NCBI RefSeq assembly: GCF_000018145.1
Contig: NC_009952.1
Span: 3,596,001 to 3,660,000 of the forward strand
DNA from: Dinoroseobacter shibae DFL 12 = DSM 16493
Lineage (GTDB): Bacteria > Pseudomonadota > Alphaproteobacteria > Rhodobacterales > Rhodobacteraceae
DNA: 64,000 bases
Reading direction: 5' to 3'
The notes below the pieces were generated by a model. It was given only the letters and a program-made list of their open reading frames with translations. It was not told where the DNA came from and made no database searches. The position numbers and the translations under genes were made by a program. This document shows positions 8,172 through 16,223 of the stretch, in pieces (position 1 is the stretch's first letter; each line of letters starts with the position of its first letter).

Positions 8172-10066
8172 CAGAACTGATCCCGGTATCTCGAGAAAAG
8201 GTCAAACTCGAGCCGAATGCCCGCCACGACTGCCCACCCATCGTTTTCCGCAAAGGGCAACACGGTCGTACCCGCGCCATACAGCATTCCGAGATAGATC
8301 TCATTCTCAGGAGCGAATTCATAGGCCACTTCCGCACGGCCGAATTGGCCATCCGCACCGATCGGCCCATCGCTCTCGGTCAGTCCGGCTTCCAGGACCA
8401 CGCTCCACTGGTTCGGGACAAACTCGTAGTCCAGCGAGAGCACAAGCTCGGCGGACTCGGATATATCGCCGAAGGCGTCAATATACTGGTAGCCCGCAGC
8501 AGCAATCGCGGTGACCTCTTCACTAGGCGTATAGGCGTAGATGGCATCGATACGCTGTAATTCCTCGTCGAAATCCGTCGGCGTTTCATCGTCATAAATC
8601 TCATAGCTGTAGGCAACGCCCCAAGCGGTGCGCGCGCGCTGCTGATCAATGTTGAATTGCAGGGAGACCTGCTGGTTGTCCTGTGGGGCTGCTCCCGAGA
8701 AAGGGGAGCGTATACGCTCTTGCTGGGAATAAGCGGCCGAAAACCCGAACGTGGTGCCCAGCAGGAAGCCGCCGGTGAAGACGCCAGGATCGTAGACGGC
8801 ATCGAAACTCACTGCGGTGATCTTGTCCCGCTCCCGGGTGCGCAGGCCGTCGGTGTTGGTCTTGGCCCGGCTGGCCTCCAGGGACCATTGCACAGCCGGG
8901 CCAAACCAGCTCACCGTCACGCCATTGCCCTGCAAACCGGGTATGAACTCCGGATCGAGTGCCGAAAAATAGTCCGCGCTGGTTCGAAAGTGCCGGATCG
9001 AGACCTCGAGGGCCCGGGGATCATCCACGGGCAGAAGCGTATAGCTCAGCTCGGCCTGATAAGATGTGCCGGTGATCCGGCCGAACACATCTGTCCATTC
9101 CGATGTGCGTGCCAGGATTTCGTAGGTCAACGGGCTGGGCCCGATCCCTCCACTGACCGCGACGCCAGCGGCCGATCCCTCACCGGGGAACGCCGAAGGG
9201 CCGAGCAGTGCCTTGCCCTCTTGTGCGGCCAGCGAAAGCTTGAAGATGCTGCCCGGCACCGGAAAGAACGCGGCTTCGGCGCCGAAGACCAGATCATCCG
9301 GATCCTCCAGACCACTGATGTTCTGATCATCGACAGACGAACTGGCTTGCAAGGCGAAGACCCGGGCGCGCTGGGTTTCCGTCGGATCACCGAGTGTCAC
9401 CGACACACCCCGGCGCTGCGACTCGTCCATCACCAAGGTGTCATTCTCGATGAAATGTGTACCCACCTTAAGAAATAGATCCGCAAAATCGAGCTGTTGG
9501 CGGAACTGCAGGAAATAGCTGTCGACGAAAAGCTCGCTCTCATCGTCACCGAAGGCGTTCCTGTCCCAAAGAAAATTCAACTCACCGGTGAAGGCCCCAA
9601 GCCCGAGGTCGAAATCCAGGGCGCCGTTCAGAGTGGCGAACTGATCCGTCTCTCCGTCTTCGGTTCTGCGAACCCCCGCATCGAGATCTACCGTCGATCC
9701 GAAATCGACCTGGCCTTGCGCGAAGGTCTGAAAGCTCCACCGTTCGATCTCGACCTGGGTCCCCGGGACAGTGCGAAACAGTACGAGCTCATGGCGTGTC
9801 CCTCGAAGGTTCTCCGGAATCGGGACGATCAGGAACTCCCGGTCGAGCGACAGGGGTTCCAGAACCTCGTCGCCATCGATCTCCACCAGAAGGCGCGAGA
9901 GCGGGAAGACCTGATCCAATTCTAGAACCGCGAACCCGCCACGTTCCAGGGTGCCGAGCGGTGTTGCGGCCACACGCTCCTGCGCAGTCACTGGCTGAGA
10001 AAGGACCAAAGCAAGCGCTGCGACCGCAATATTCTCGCGTATGCGGGAAGAACCGCTCACCTGCAC
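8171..10066 (-). CDS. Predicted outer-membrane beta-barrel protein
   Basis: A 631-residue protein with a signal peptide (hydrophobic IAVAALALVLSQPVTA, cleavage near residue 29). A soluble N-terminal domain follows (about 30-125, beta-rich). Then come many alternating amphipathic strands with aromatic girdles (TEWTDVFGRITGTSYQAELSYTLL, RTAWGVAYSYEIY, WAVVAGIRLEFDLFSRYRDQF). It ends in Phe, the usual outer-membrane insertion signal. The start is a GTG at 10066; a second GTG two codons later is equally possible. I do not recognise a named family. As first gene of the operon it may be a transport pore, adhesin or envelope-stress sensor. Confidence 0.75.
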   Translation of the reverse strand: MQVSGSSRIRENIAVAALALVLSQPVTAQERVAATPLGTLERGGFAVLELDQVFPLSRLLVEIDGDEVLEPLSLDREFLIVPIPENLRGTRHELVLFRTVPGTQVEIERWSFQTFAQGQVDFGSTVDLDAGVRRTEDGETDQFATLNGALDFDLGLGAFTGELNFLWDRNAFGDDESELFVDSYFLQFRQQLDFADLFLKVGTHFIENDTLVMDESQRRGVSVTLGDPTETQRARVFALQASSSVDDQNISGLEDPDDLVFGAEAAFFPVPGSIFKLSLAAQEGKALLGPSAFPGEGSAAGVAVSGGIGPSPLTYEILARTSEWTDVFGRITGTSYQAELSYTLLPVDDPRALEVSIRHFRTSADYFSALDPEFIPGLQGNGVTVSWFGPAVQWSLEASRAKTNTDGLRTRERDKITAVSFDAVYDPGVFTGGFLLGTTFGFSAAYSQQERIRSPFSGAAPQDNQQVSLQFNIDQQRARTAWGVAYSYEIYDDETPTDFDEELQRIDAIYAYTPSEEVTAIAAAGYQYIDAFGDISESAELVLSLDYEFVPNQWSVVLEAGLTESDGPIGADGQFGRAEVAYEFAPENEIYLGMLYGAGTTVLPFAENDGWAVVAGIRLEFDLFSRYRDQF

Positions 10067-10099
10067 CCCTGATCACGTGTTCGGATCAGCCCCAAAGCC

Positions 10100-10127
10100 G
10101 ACGATATCCAGATCGGGTCCAAGTTGC
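10100..10127 (-). promoter_or_regulatory. Candidate ECF-type promoter of the barrel/sigma operon
   Basis: Read leftward, GCAACTT (complement at 10121-10127) is followed after 17 bases by CGTC (complement at 10100-10103). This matches the general ECF pattern of an AAC-containing -35 and a CGTC -10. It lies about 35 bases before the GTG start, which fits autoregulation. Motifs this short also occur by chance. Confidence 0.35.
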
Positions 10128-10308
10128 CGCGTTTTGGTTTTGAAACACAAGTCCGCCGTGCCCACGAGCGTCCATAATACGGAACGATCGGCACGAAGCA
10201 GCGCAAAAGATACACAACCGCATCACCTGAGGTCCGCCGGATGCGAACCCCAGTTGTCACGACGGTGCTTATCCCGTTTGGCGCGGGTAGTTTGACGGTT
10301 ATCCCAAC

Positions 10309-10345
10309 AAAAAATGGGGGGCCCCAACCCCTCAGGACCCCCCAT
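10309..10345 (-). terminator. Intrinsic terminator downstream of the DUF2853 gene
   Basis: ATGGGGGG (10314-10321) pairs with CCCCCCAT (10338-10345). On the minus strand the stem is followed directly by TTTTTT (10309-10314). This is a textbook intrinsic terminator for leftward transcription. It sits about 155 bases past the DUF2853 stop, leaving a long structured 3' UTR. Confidence 0.8.
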
Positions 10346-10382
10346 CTTACCCACATGTGTCTCTGACGAGCGCACCACACGT

Positions 10383-10494
10383 GTATCTGATTTTCGGGTC
10401 CTGCCTCCTGGCGGGACTTCGTTGTGATACGCGAGGTTTCGCATTTCGCCTAATGCTTAGTAGACTGCATTTGAGCCAGCTTTGACTCAAATGC
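10383..10494 (-). ncRNA. Candidate structured 3' UTR or 3'-derived small RNA
   Basis: Between the DUF2853 stop and the terminator are several hairpins: GCATTTGAG (10467-10475) with CTCAAATGC (10486-10494), nine perfect pairs; GTCCTGCC with GGCGGGAC (about 10398-10417, one G-U pair) around a 4-nt loop; and an outer GTATC/GATAC pair enclosing it. Together with the terminator at 10309-10345 this would make a structured RNA of roughly 190 nt. No independent promoter was identified, so a processed 3' UTR is the simplest reading. Confidence 0.3.
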
Positions 10495-10500
10495 ACTTGC

Positions 10501-10842
10501 TCAGGCGTAGAAGGATTCCTTGCCGAAGTGTTTGGTCAGCATGTAGTAGACCACCGCGCGGTGCTTGTTGCGCTCGGACTTGCCATAGGTCTCGATCACC
10601 TTTGCAATGCCTTCATCCAGTTCCGGGCCATCCGCCAGACCGAGCTTCTTGATCAGGAAGTTCTGCTTGACCGTCTCCAGCTCACCCGGCTGAGAACTTG
10701 CCACCGTGGACGCGTCTGCATCGTAGATCGACGGCCCGCAACCGATCGTAACCTTTGTCAGCAGATCCATGTCCGGCGTCATGCCACATTTGTTTTTCAA
10801 GTCGTCCGCATACTGCGCAATCAGGTCGTCTCGCTTACCCAT
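10501..10842 (-). CDS. DUF2853 family protein
   Basis: A 113-residue cytoplasmic protein. The ATG at 10842 is chosen over an upstream in-frame start because GGAGAAG lies just before it and the protein then begins MGKRDDLIAQYADDLKNK, as expected for the family. Its C-terminal half (KVIETYGKSERNKHRAVVYYMLTKHFGKESFY) is helical and basic. The family is a small all-helical domain of unknown function common in Rhodobacteraceae. There is no signal peptide or membrane segment, and it appears monocistronic. Confidence 0.85.
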   Translation of the reverse strand: MGKRDDLIAQYADDLKNKCGMTPDMDLLTKVTIGCGPSIYDADASTVASSQPGELETVKQNFLIKKLGLADGPELDEGIAKVIETYGKSERNKHRAVVYYMLTKHFGKESFYA

Positions 10843-10910
10843 ACTCTTCTCCAAATACATCCGACGGTGCGATGCTACCGCCGTTTGAAACCCTGACTTT
10901 TGAAGACGCA

Positions 10911-10938
10911 TAAATAAAGCCCCAAACGAAGCAGGGGC
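10911..10938 (-). terminator. Probable terminator of ahcY
   Basis: On the minus strand a GCCCC...GGGGC stem (arms at 10934-10938 and 10919-10923) with a 10-nt loop is followed by TTTATTTA (10911-10918). It lies about 115 bases past the ahcY stop and before the DUF2853 start. The short stem makes this moderate. Confidence 0.5.
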
Positions 10939-11054
10939 CCAAAACCGCGGGGAACCGCCGCAAGCCTGCTGGCGCTTCGGTCTGGTCGACACATCGAAGG
11001 CCGCGCAGGCACATACCCGCGCGACCTAGTCATCAGAAGCCCCGACAAGGAATG

Positions 11055-12443
11055 TCAGTAGCGGTAATGCTCAGGCTTGTAGGGGCCGTCCTGCGACACG
11101 CCAATATAGTCCGCTTGCTCCTTCGCAAGCTCGGTCAGCTTCGCACCGACCTTGGCCAGGTGCAGCTTGGCGACCATCTCATCTAGGTGCTTGGGCAGGA
11201 CATAGACCTCGTTGCCGTATTGGTCGCCCTTGGTCCACAACTCGATCTGCGCCAGCACCTGGTTGGTGAAAGACGCTGACATCACGAAGGACGGATGCCC
11301 GGTTGCATTCCCGAGGTTCAGCAAACGGCCCTGAGACAGCAGGATCATACGGTTGCCCGAGGGCATCTCGATCATGTCCACTTGGTCCTTGATGTTGGTC
11401 CATTTGTGATTCTTGAGCGCGGCGACCTGAATCTCGTTGTCGAAGTGACCGATATTCCCGACAATCGCCATATCCTTCATCTCGCGCATATGCTCGATCC
11501 GGATCACGTCCTTGTTGCCGGTGGTGGTAATGAAGATATCCGCATCCTTCACGGTATCTTCGAGCGTAACAACCTCGAACCCATCCATTGCCGCCTGGAG
11601 CGCGCAGATCGGATCGATCTCGGTAACTTTCACCCGCGCCCCCGCCCCGCGTAGGGACGCGGCGGATCCCTTGCCCACATCGCCATAGCCACAGACGACC
11701 GCGACCTTGCCGGCCATCATCGTGTCTGTGGCACGGCGGATGCCGTCGACAAGCGATTCCTTGCAACCATACTTGTTGTCGAACTTCGACTTGGTCACGC
11801 TGTCGTTGACATTGATCGCGGGGAAAGGCAGTTGCCCGTCGCGCATGAGTTCATAAAGGCGATGCACACCGGTCGTGGTCTCTTCGGACACGCCCTTGAT
11901 CTGGTCTCGGGTCTTGGTGAACCAGCCGGGGCTCGCGGACATGCGCTTGGCGATCTGCGCCTTGATCACTTCCTCCTCTTCCGAACTCGGCACGGGGATG
12001 ATGTCTTCCCCGGCCTCCGCCCGTGCACCAAGCAAGACATAGAGCGTCGCATCCCCACCATCGTCGAGGATCATGTTCGGGCCATCCGGGAACATGAAGG
12101 ACTTGTCGAGGTAATCCCAATGCTCTTCGAGGGTCTGTCCCTTGATCGCGAAGACCGGTGTGCCGCCCGCGGCGATCGCGGCTGCGGCGTGATCTTGCGT
12201 AGAATAGATGTTGCAAGATGCCCAGCGCACATCCGCGCCCAGCGCCGTAAGAGTCTCGATCAGAACCGCAGTCTGGATTGTCATATGCAGCGAGCCGACG
12301 ATCCGGGCCCCGGACAGTGGCTTGCTTTCGCCATACTGCTCGCGCAGCGCCATGAGGCCTGGCATCTCAGTTTCCGCGATATCCAGTTCCTTGCGCCCAT
12401 AATCCGCGAGCGCGATGTCCTTGACGATATAGTCTTTTGCCAT
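11055..12443 (-). CDS. ahcY: Adenosylhomocysteinase
   Basis: Hydrolyses S-adenosylhomocysteine to adenosine and homocysteine, clearing the product of methyltransferases in the activated methyl cycle. At 462 residues it is the usual bacterial length. The NAD-binding motif [20 protein letters not shown] (from about residue 250), the substrate-region [25 protein letters not shown] and the C-terminal PYKPEHYRY are all present. AAAGGAACG just before the ATG serves as ribosome-binding site. The leader upstream was inspected for SAH or SAM riboswitch features and none was recognised. Confidence 0.97.
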   Translation of the reverse strand: MAKDYIVKDIALADYGRKELDIAETEMPGLMALREQYGESKPLSGARIVGSLHMTIQTAVLIETLTALGADVRWASCNIYSTQDHAAAAIAAGGTPVFAIKGQTLEEHWDYLDKSFMFPDGPNMILDDGGDATLYVLLGARAEAGEDIIPVPSSEEEEVIKAQIAKRMSASPGWFTKTRDQIKGVSEETTTGVHRLYELMRDGQLPFPAINVNDSVTKSKFDNKYGCKESLVDGIRRATDTMMAGKVAVVCGYGDVGKGSAASLRGAGARVKVTEIDPICALQAAMDGFEVVTLEDTVKDADIFITTTGNKDVIRIEHMREMKDMAIVGNIGHFDNEIQVAALKNHKWTNIKDQVDMIEMPSGNRMILLSQGRLLNLGNATGHPSFVMSASFTNQVLAQIELWTKGDQYGNEVYVLPKHLDEMVAKLHLAKVGAKLTELAKEQADYIGVSQDGPYKPEHYRY

Positions 12444-12614
12444 CGGTAATCGTTCCTTTCACATGTTGGACGAGCGCGTAGCAGGTCCGCAGACCTCAAA
12501 CAACGGGCAAGCACGCCGCAGATAGCGCAGATTGACTACGACCGAGTGATATTGCAGGTGCTTTGGGTGACAGGCTATGGGGCTGAGAGGTCATTGGCAA
12601 AACCGTTACGAGGC

Positions 12615-13595
12615 ATGAACGCGATACCCGGCCCGCGAGTAACCGCATCAAGCCAATGCGCCCGGCATGAACATGCTGTCTGCTTTTGCAGCGATGAAGG
12701 CTATCTGCCTTTCGCGCTCTTCGCTGCGCTCCAGATTCACCGGCTGCATCCAGACCGATGCTTCGATCTGGTGATTGCACACACAGGTCCCTTGTCCGTG
12801 CCACACGGCTTTCCAGGGATCGGAATTCGGTATGTTGAGATCGACACGGGGGGATGCTTCGAGAGATTGGCGCTCGACGCGCGCCGAACCGGCAGCACAT
12901 ATCTTCGGCTGGCCCTGTCCGGGGCTTTGGGCCACGATTACCAGCGCATTCTCTACATGGACTCAGATGTATTTGCCTTGCGCGATGGCCTGCATGTCCT
13001 TCTCTTTACGGATATGCGGGGCAAGCCCCTTGCTGCAGTGCGTGACAACTCTCAATGGCGCACATCTGGACGCAAGCCCGACGATCTCGTCACCCTGAAT
13101 TTACCTGCGAGGCCGTATTTTAATGCCGGTGTTCTGCTGATGGATACTGCCCGCTTGAACGAACAGGACATACTTGCGAAGGCGCTGGATCTGGGCACTA
13201 GCCAAGCGGGGCGGCTGGCACGCCATGACCAAACCCTTCTGAACGCGGTGACGAGCGGCAATTGGGCCGAAATGTCCCCGCGCTGGAACTGGCAATTCAC
13301 TTGGGCTTCATGGATTTTCGCACTGTCCGAAGACGCGCGCATCCTGCACTTCATTGGTCCGAACAAGCCTTGGGCAGACACTTCCGGACGGTTTCCGAAG
13401 TCCATCACCCGGGCCTACGGGGATTTTCTCGCAGAACAGTTTCCGGAAAGGACCGTTGAACGAGCTGCAAACTCGCCCATCAATGATCCGCGCAGGCTTA
13501 TCAAATCGCTGATCAAGCATGGCTTGTCCCGCAAGAAGATGAGCGCATATCTCGCACGCTTCGCAGATGACTTTACCCTGATCGACCCAAGCTGA
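12615..13595 (+). CDS. Family 8-type glycosyltransferase
   Basis: About 326 residues from the ATG at 12615; an earlier in-frame start at 12546 exists and neither has a strong ribosome-binding site. The N-terminus HAVCFCSDEGYLPFALFAALQIHRLHP is the nucleotide-sugar-binding strand-helix of GT8-like enzymes. RILYMDSDVFALRDGL (near residues 112-125) holds the DxD metal site, and RPYFNAGVLLMDTARL is the acceptor-side motif. HFIGPNKPWADTSGRFP near the C-terminus is the conserved HFxGxxKPW. Likely adds a hexose to lipopolysaccharide or another glycan, but donor and acceptor cannot be assigned. It stands alone, away from any polysaccharide cluster. Confidence 0.85.
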   Translation: MNAIPGPRVTASSQCARHEHAVCFCSDEGYLPFALFAALQIHRLHPDRCFDLVIAHTGPLSVPHGFPGIGIRYVEIDTGGCFERLALDARRTGSTYLRLALSGALGHDYQRILYMDSDVFALRDGLHVLLFTDMRGKPLAAVRDNSQWRTSGRKPDDLVTLNLPARPYFNAGVLLMDTARLNEQDILAKALDLGTSQAGRLARHDQTLLNAVTSGNWAEMSPRWNWQFTWASWIFALSEDARILHFIGPNKPWADTSGRFPKSITRAYGDFLAEQFPERTVERAANSPINDPRRLIKSLIKHGLSRKKMSAYLARFADDFTLIDPS

Positions 13596-13607
13596 TCCCG
13601 GCACCGC

Positions 13608-13898
13608 TCAACGCAGATCGAGCGCGAGCGCCTCGGGCGCTGCGCCCAGATCGCGCGACGACGTCCCATGCGCTGCAACGCAAGCGAGATTGTTGTCGAG
13701 GTATTTCACGAGCGTCCAGGTCTCGCTGACGAAATTGCGCCAGAGAACCCAAGTCCCATCCCCGGACTCCGAGACGGCTCGTTCGCCATACCAGTCGATC
13801 AGGCTGGCATCGAGTTCCTCGGCAAACATGCAGGACGGCGGTGTTTGAGCAGCCGCCGACACCGAAAGAAAAAGGAACAAGATACAAGATCGAACCAT
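13608..13898 (-). CDS. Small secreted protein of unknown function
   Basis: 96 residues from the ATG at 13898, preceded by GGAGGGTGTG. An upstream in-frame start would add 11 residues before the signal peptide. MVRSCILFLFLSVSAAAQT is a clear cleavable signal peptide. The mature part (about 77 residues) has two cysteines and a Trp-rich centre (WVLWRNFVSETWTLVKYL). No family is recognised. Its stop lies 12 bases from the convergent glycosyltransferase stop. Confidence 0.65.
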   Translation of the reverse strand: MVRSCILFLFLSVSAAAQTPPSCMFAEELDASLIDWYGERAVSESGDGTWVLWRNFVSETWTLVKYLDNNLACVAAHGTSSRDLGAAPEALALDLR

Positions 13899-14137
13899 CA
13901 CACCCTCCGGGCCGATAACGCATGCGCCCAAACACCGGTTCCAGATTGCAGGGAGTGCGCAAGGGATGCACAGATCATTGAAATTTATATCAAAAACTCA
14001 TTAATTTCCCTGTATTGATAGGAACAATGCAGAACTTTGAGATGTGATTGTATCCACAAGGATGACCCTCTTTGCCCGAACCCACGATTGAGCTTGTCCG
14101 ATTTGCACCGTAGGACGGGCGCGAAACGGCCACTGGA

Positions 14138-14746
14138 ATGGCGATCAAAATGGCAAAACCTCCACGCGCTTGGCAGCGGATGCTTTCGGGACGCAGGCTC
14201 GACCTGCTCGACCCCACACCGATGGATATCGAGATCGACGATATCGCCCATGGGCTTGCCTTCGTAGCCCGCTGGAACGGGCAGACCTGGGGCGAGTACC
14301 CCTATTCGGTAGCGGAGCATTCGCTTCTGGTAGAAACGCTCTACGGGCGACTGGTGCCTGATGCGCCGGCAAAGTGGCGCTTGGCTGCGCTGCTGCACGA
14401 CGCACCGGAATACGTCATTGGTGACATGATCTCACCGGTGAAGGCGGCTGTCGGCCCGGGCTACGGCGCGCTGGACGAGCGTTTGACCGCAGCGATCCAT
14501 CTGCGCTTCGGCCTGCCCGCGCTCTTGCCGAAAACGGTGAAGGCCGCGATCAAGCGGGCGGATCGAGTCAGCGCCTGGCTGGAAGCGGTCAAGATCGCGG
14601 GGTTTTCGGAGAGTGAAGCCACGAAGTTCTTCGGCAAACCGAAAGAAGGTGTGCTGGACGGCCTCGCCTTGCATCTCCGGCCACCAGTTGAAGTACGGCG
14701 TGCGTATACGCAGCGTCATGAGACGCTTCTCGCGCAGACCGGATAA
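14138..14746 (+). CDS. HD-domain phosphohydrolase (YfbR-like)
   Basis: A 202-residue HD-superfamily protein. Metal ligands are visible in order: His in YSVAEHSLLVETL (H61), the HD pair in LAALLHDAPEYVIGD (H87-D88) and Asp in IKRADRVSAWLEA. The arrangement resembles 5'-deoxynucleotidase YfbR-type enzymes, which dephosphorylate deoxyribonucleoside monophosphates, but the exact substrate is inferred. The start could instead be the ATG at 14150, giving MAKPPRAWQRML; neither candidate has a good ribosome-binding site. It converges with regA across a shared terminator region. Confidence 0.82.
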   Translation: MAIKMAKPPRAWQRMLSGRRLDLLDPTPMDIEIDDIAHGLAFVARWNGQTWGEYPYSVAEHSLLVETLYGRLVPDAPAKWRLAALLHDAPEYVIGDMISPVKAAVGPGYGALDERLTAAIHLRFGLPALLPKTVKAAIKRADRVSAWLEAVKIAGFSESEATKFFGKPKEGVLDGLALHLRPPVEVRRAYTQRHETLLAQTG

Positions 14747-14816
14747 CCCGCGCCTGAATATGCCTTCCTCTTGTCATGAGATCAGCGGACCAAGACACAT
14801 GACGGCACCAAGAACG

Positions 14817-14839
14817 AAAAAGGCCCGCTGCAGCGGGCC
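14817..14839 (-). terminator. Intrinsic terminator of regA
   Basis: GGCCCGCTGCAGCGGGCC (14822-14839) is a perfect 18-base palindrome. On the minus strand it is followed by TTTTT (14817-14821), placing a strong terminator 23 bases after the regA stop. The stem may also slow the convergent HD-domain transcript. Confidence 0.85.
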
Positions 14840-14862
14840 CTGTCCGTCTTAACAAGAAAATT

Positions 14863-15417
14863 TCAGCGCGGGGATCGCTTTGCCAGGATACGTTGCAGTG
14901 TCCGGCGATGCATGTTGAGCCGACGCGCCGTTTCGGAAACGTTTCGGTCGCACAATTCATAGACCCGCTGAATATGCTCCCACCGCACCCGGTCGGCACT
15001 CATGGGGTTCTCCGGCGGCGGCGGCAACTCGTCGGGACGGGCGAGCAAGGCCGCCGTGATGTCATTGGCGTCGGCGGGCTTGGACAGGTAGTCCGTCGCT
15101 CCGATCTTCACGGCCGCCACTGCAGTCGCAATCGCCCCATAACCGGTCAGAACAACAATTCGCGCATCGGGGCGCCTTTCGCGAAGTACCTCGACCACAT
15201 CGAGACCATTTCCATCATCCAATCGCAGGTCAACCACGGCGTAGGCGGGCGGGCGGGCGGTTGCGATGGCCTTCCCAGCCGCCACGGATCCCGCCATTTC
15301 CGGCTCGAAGCCGCGCTTTTCCATGGCGCGCGCAAGGCGGCGCAGAAACGGTTCATCGTCATCCACAAGGAGCAGTGATGCATCCGGGCCGATATCGCGT
15401 GCGGGTTGCTCAGTCAT
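14863..15417 (-). CDS. regA: Redox response regulator RegA/PrrA/ActR
   Basis: A 184-residue global regulator of photosynthesis, respiration and carbon/nitrogen fixation genes in this group. The receiver domain has the acidic pocket LLLVDDDEPF (residues 16-23) and the phospho-acceptor Asp in AVVDLRLDDGNG (D63). A proline linker (PPPPENP) joins it to a Fis-type helix-turn-helix, VYELCDRNVSETARRLNMHRRTLQRILAKRSPR, whose sequence is nearly invariant in RegA homologues. Its kinase regB lies 0.8 kb away in the opposite direction with senC between, the standard arrangement. Confidence 0.96.
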   Translation of the reverse strand: MTEQPARDIGPDASLLLVDDDEPFLRRLARAMEKRGFEPEMAGSVAAGKAIATARPPAYAVVDLRLDDGNGLDVVEVLRERRPDARIVVLTGYGAIATAVAAVKIGATDYLSKPADANDITAALLARPDELPPPPENPMSADRVRWEHIQRVYELCDRNVSETARRLNMHRRTLQRILAKRSPR

Positions 15418-15462
15418 CTGTCCCCCTGACCGTCAAACGTACCAATCGCGTCAATTAATATT

Positions 15463-15491
15463 TCTGTAGTGGCATTTTGTCCCGTGGTCAA
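15463..15491 (-). promoter_or_regulatory. Possible sigma-70 promoter of regA
   Basis: Read leftward, TTGACC (complement at 15486-15491), a 17-base spacer, then TACAGA (complement at 15463-15468). This lies about 45 bases before the regA ATG. The -35 is good and the -10 weak. Confidence 0.4.
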
Positions 15492-15500
15492 ATGTCGACC

Positions 15501-16121
15501 TCAGGTTGAGTGCTCCAGAAAGCAGGCGACCCGTTCTGCCATCTGCATGGGGGAGTCTTCGCGCCTGAAAAAATCGGCAAATCCACTGCCCGGAAGCATC
15601 AGATACGTGAAAGTAGAGTGGTCGACGAGATAGTACTCTTCGTCGCCTTCCTGCTTGCGGTAATAGGTCTTGTAGGCGCGTGACGCTGCCGCCACCTGCT
15701 CCAGAGATCCGGTCAGCCCCAGCATATCGGGATGCATGGCGTCGGTGAACCACTCCACAACCTCCGGTGTATCCCGGTCCGGGTCGACTGAGATGAAGAC
15801 CGGTTGCACGTCATAGCCCCGCTCCTGCAACAAATCGACGGCTTCGGCGTTGCGCGCCACGTCCATCGGGCACACATCTGGACAAAAGGTGTAGCCGAAA
15901 TAGACCAGGGATGGGCGCGTCAGAACCTCGGCTTCGGTAACGGTCTCGCCGGTTTCAGAGACCAGCTCGAACGGCCCCCCAATAGACGCGCTGCCCGTCG
16001 CGACAACACCGCCGCGGCATTGCGCCAACGGGTCATCAGGCGAGTTGAAAAACGCCATGTAAACGGTCCCGCCGATCATGGCCGTGACCAGCGCAATCGC
16101 CGTGGCACCGTACAGCTTCAT
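15501..16121 (-). CDS. senC: SCO1/SenC family copper-binding protein
   Basis: 206 residues from the ATG at 16121. An N-terminal membrane anchor (about residues 5-24) places the thioredoxin-fold domain in the periplasm. The copper site CxxxC appears in YFGYTFCPDVCPMD (C80, C84), with the conserved His in LVDHSTFTYL (H168). SenC/PrrC delivers copper to cytochrome oxidases, and in Rhodobacter it influences the signal to RegB. It is encoded with regA on the same strand, 83 bases upstream, and diverges from regB. Confidence 0.94.
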   Translation of the reverse strand: MKLYGATAIALVTAMIGGTVYMAFFNSPDDPLAQCRGGVVATGSASIGGPFELVSETGETVTEAEVLTRPSLVYFGYTFCPDVCPMDVARNAEAVDLLQERGYDVQPVFISVDPDRDTPEVVEWFTDAMHPDMLGLTGSLEQVAAASRAYKTYYRKQEGDEEYYLVDHSTFTYLMLPGSGFADFFRREDSPMQMAERVACFLEHST

Positions 16122-16223
16122 GGCTCTTCTCCCTGTATGCCATCCAATCGACTCTGGTTGTATTTGTAGGTGGGGACACACTATGGTCGAAGTCCAGATG
16201 CCTGTGACATTTCGACCGAGAGC

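Larger units (their letters stand above)
10067..10500. other. 434-bp intergenic region between barrel operon and DUF2853 gene
   Basis: No credible protein-coding frame. The left part (10067-10300) is the 5' region of the leftward barrel/sigma operon with the candidate ECF promoter. The right part (10305-10500) is the 3' region of the DUF2853 gene, with several hairpins and a strong leftward terminator. Confidence 0.65.

Noticed and set aside
12444-12614. SAH or SAM riboswitch upstream of ahcY
   Set aside because: The leader has a ribosome-binding site but I could not find a conserved riboswitch core or convincing stem set; a covariance-model search would decide.
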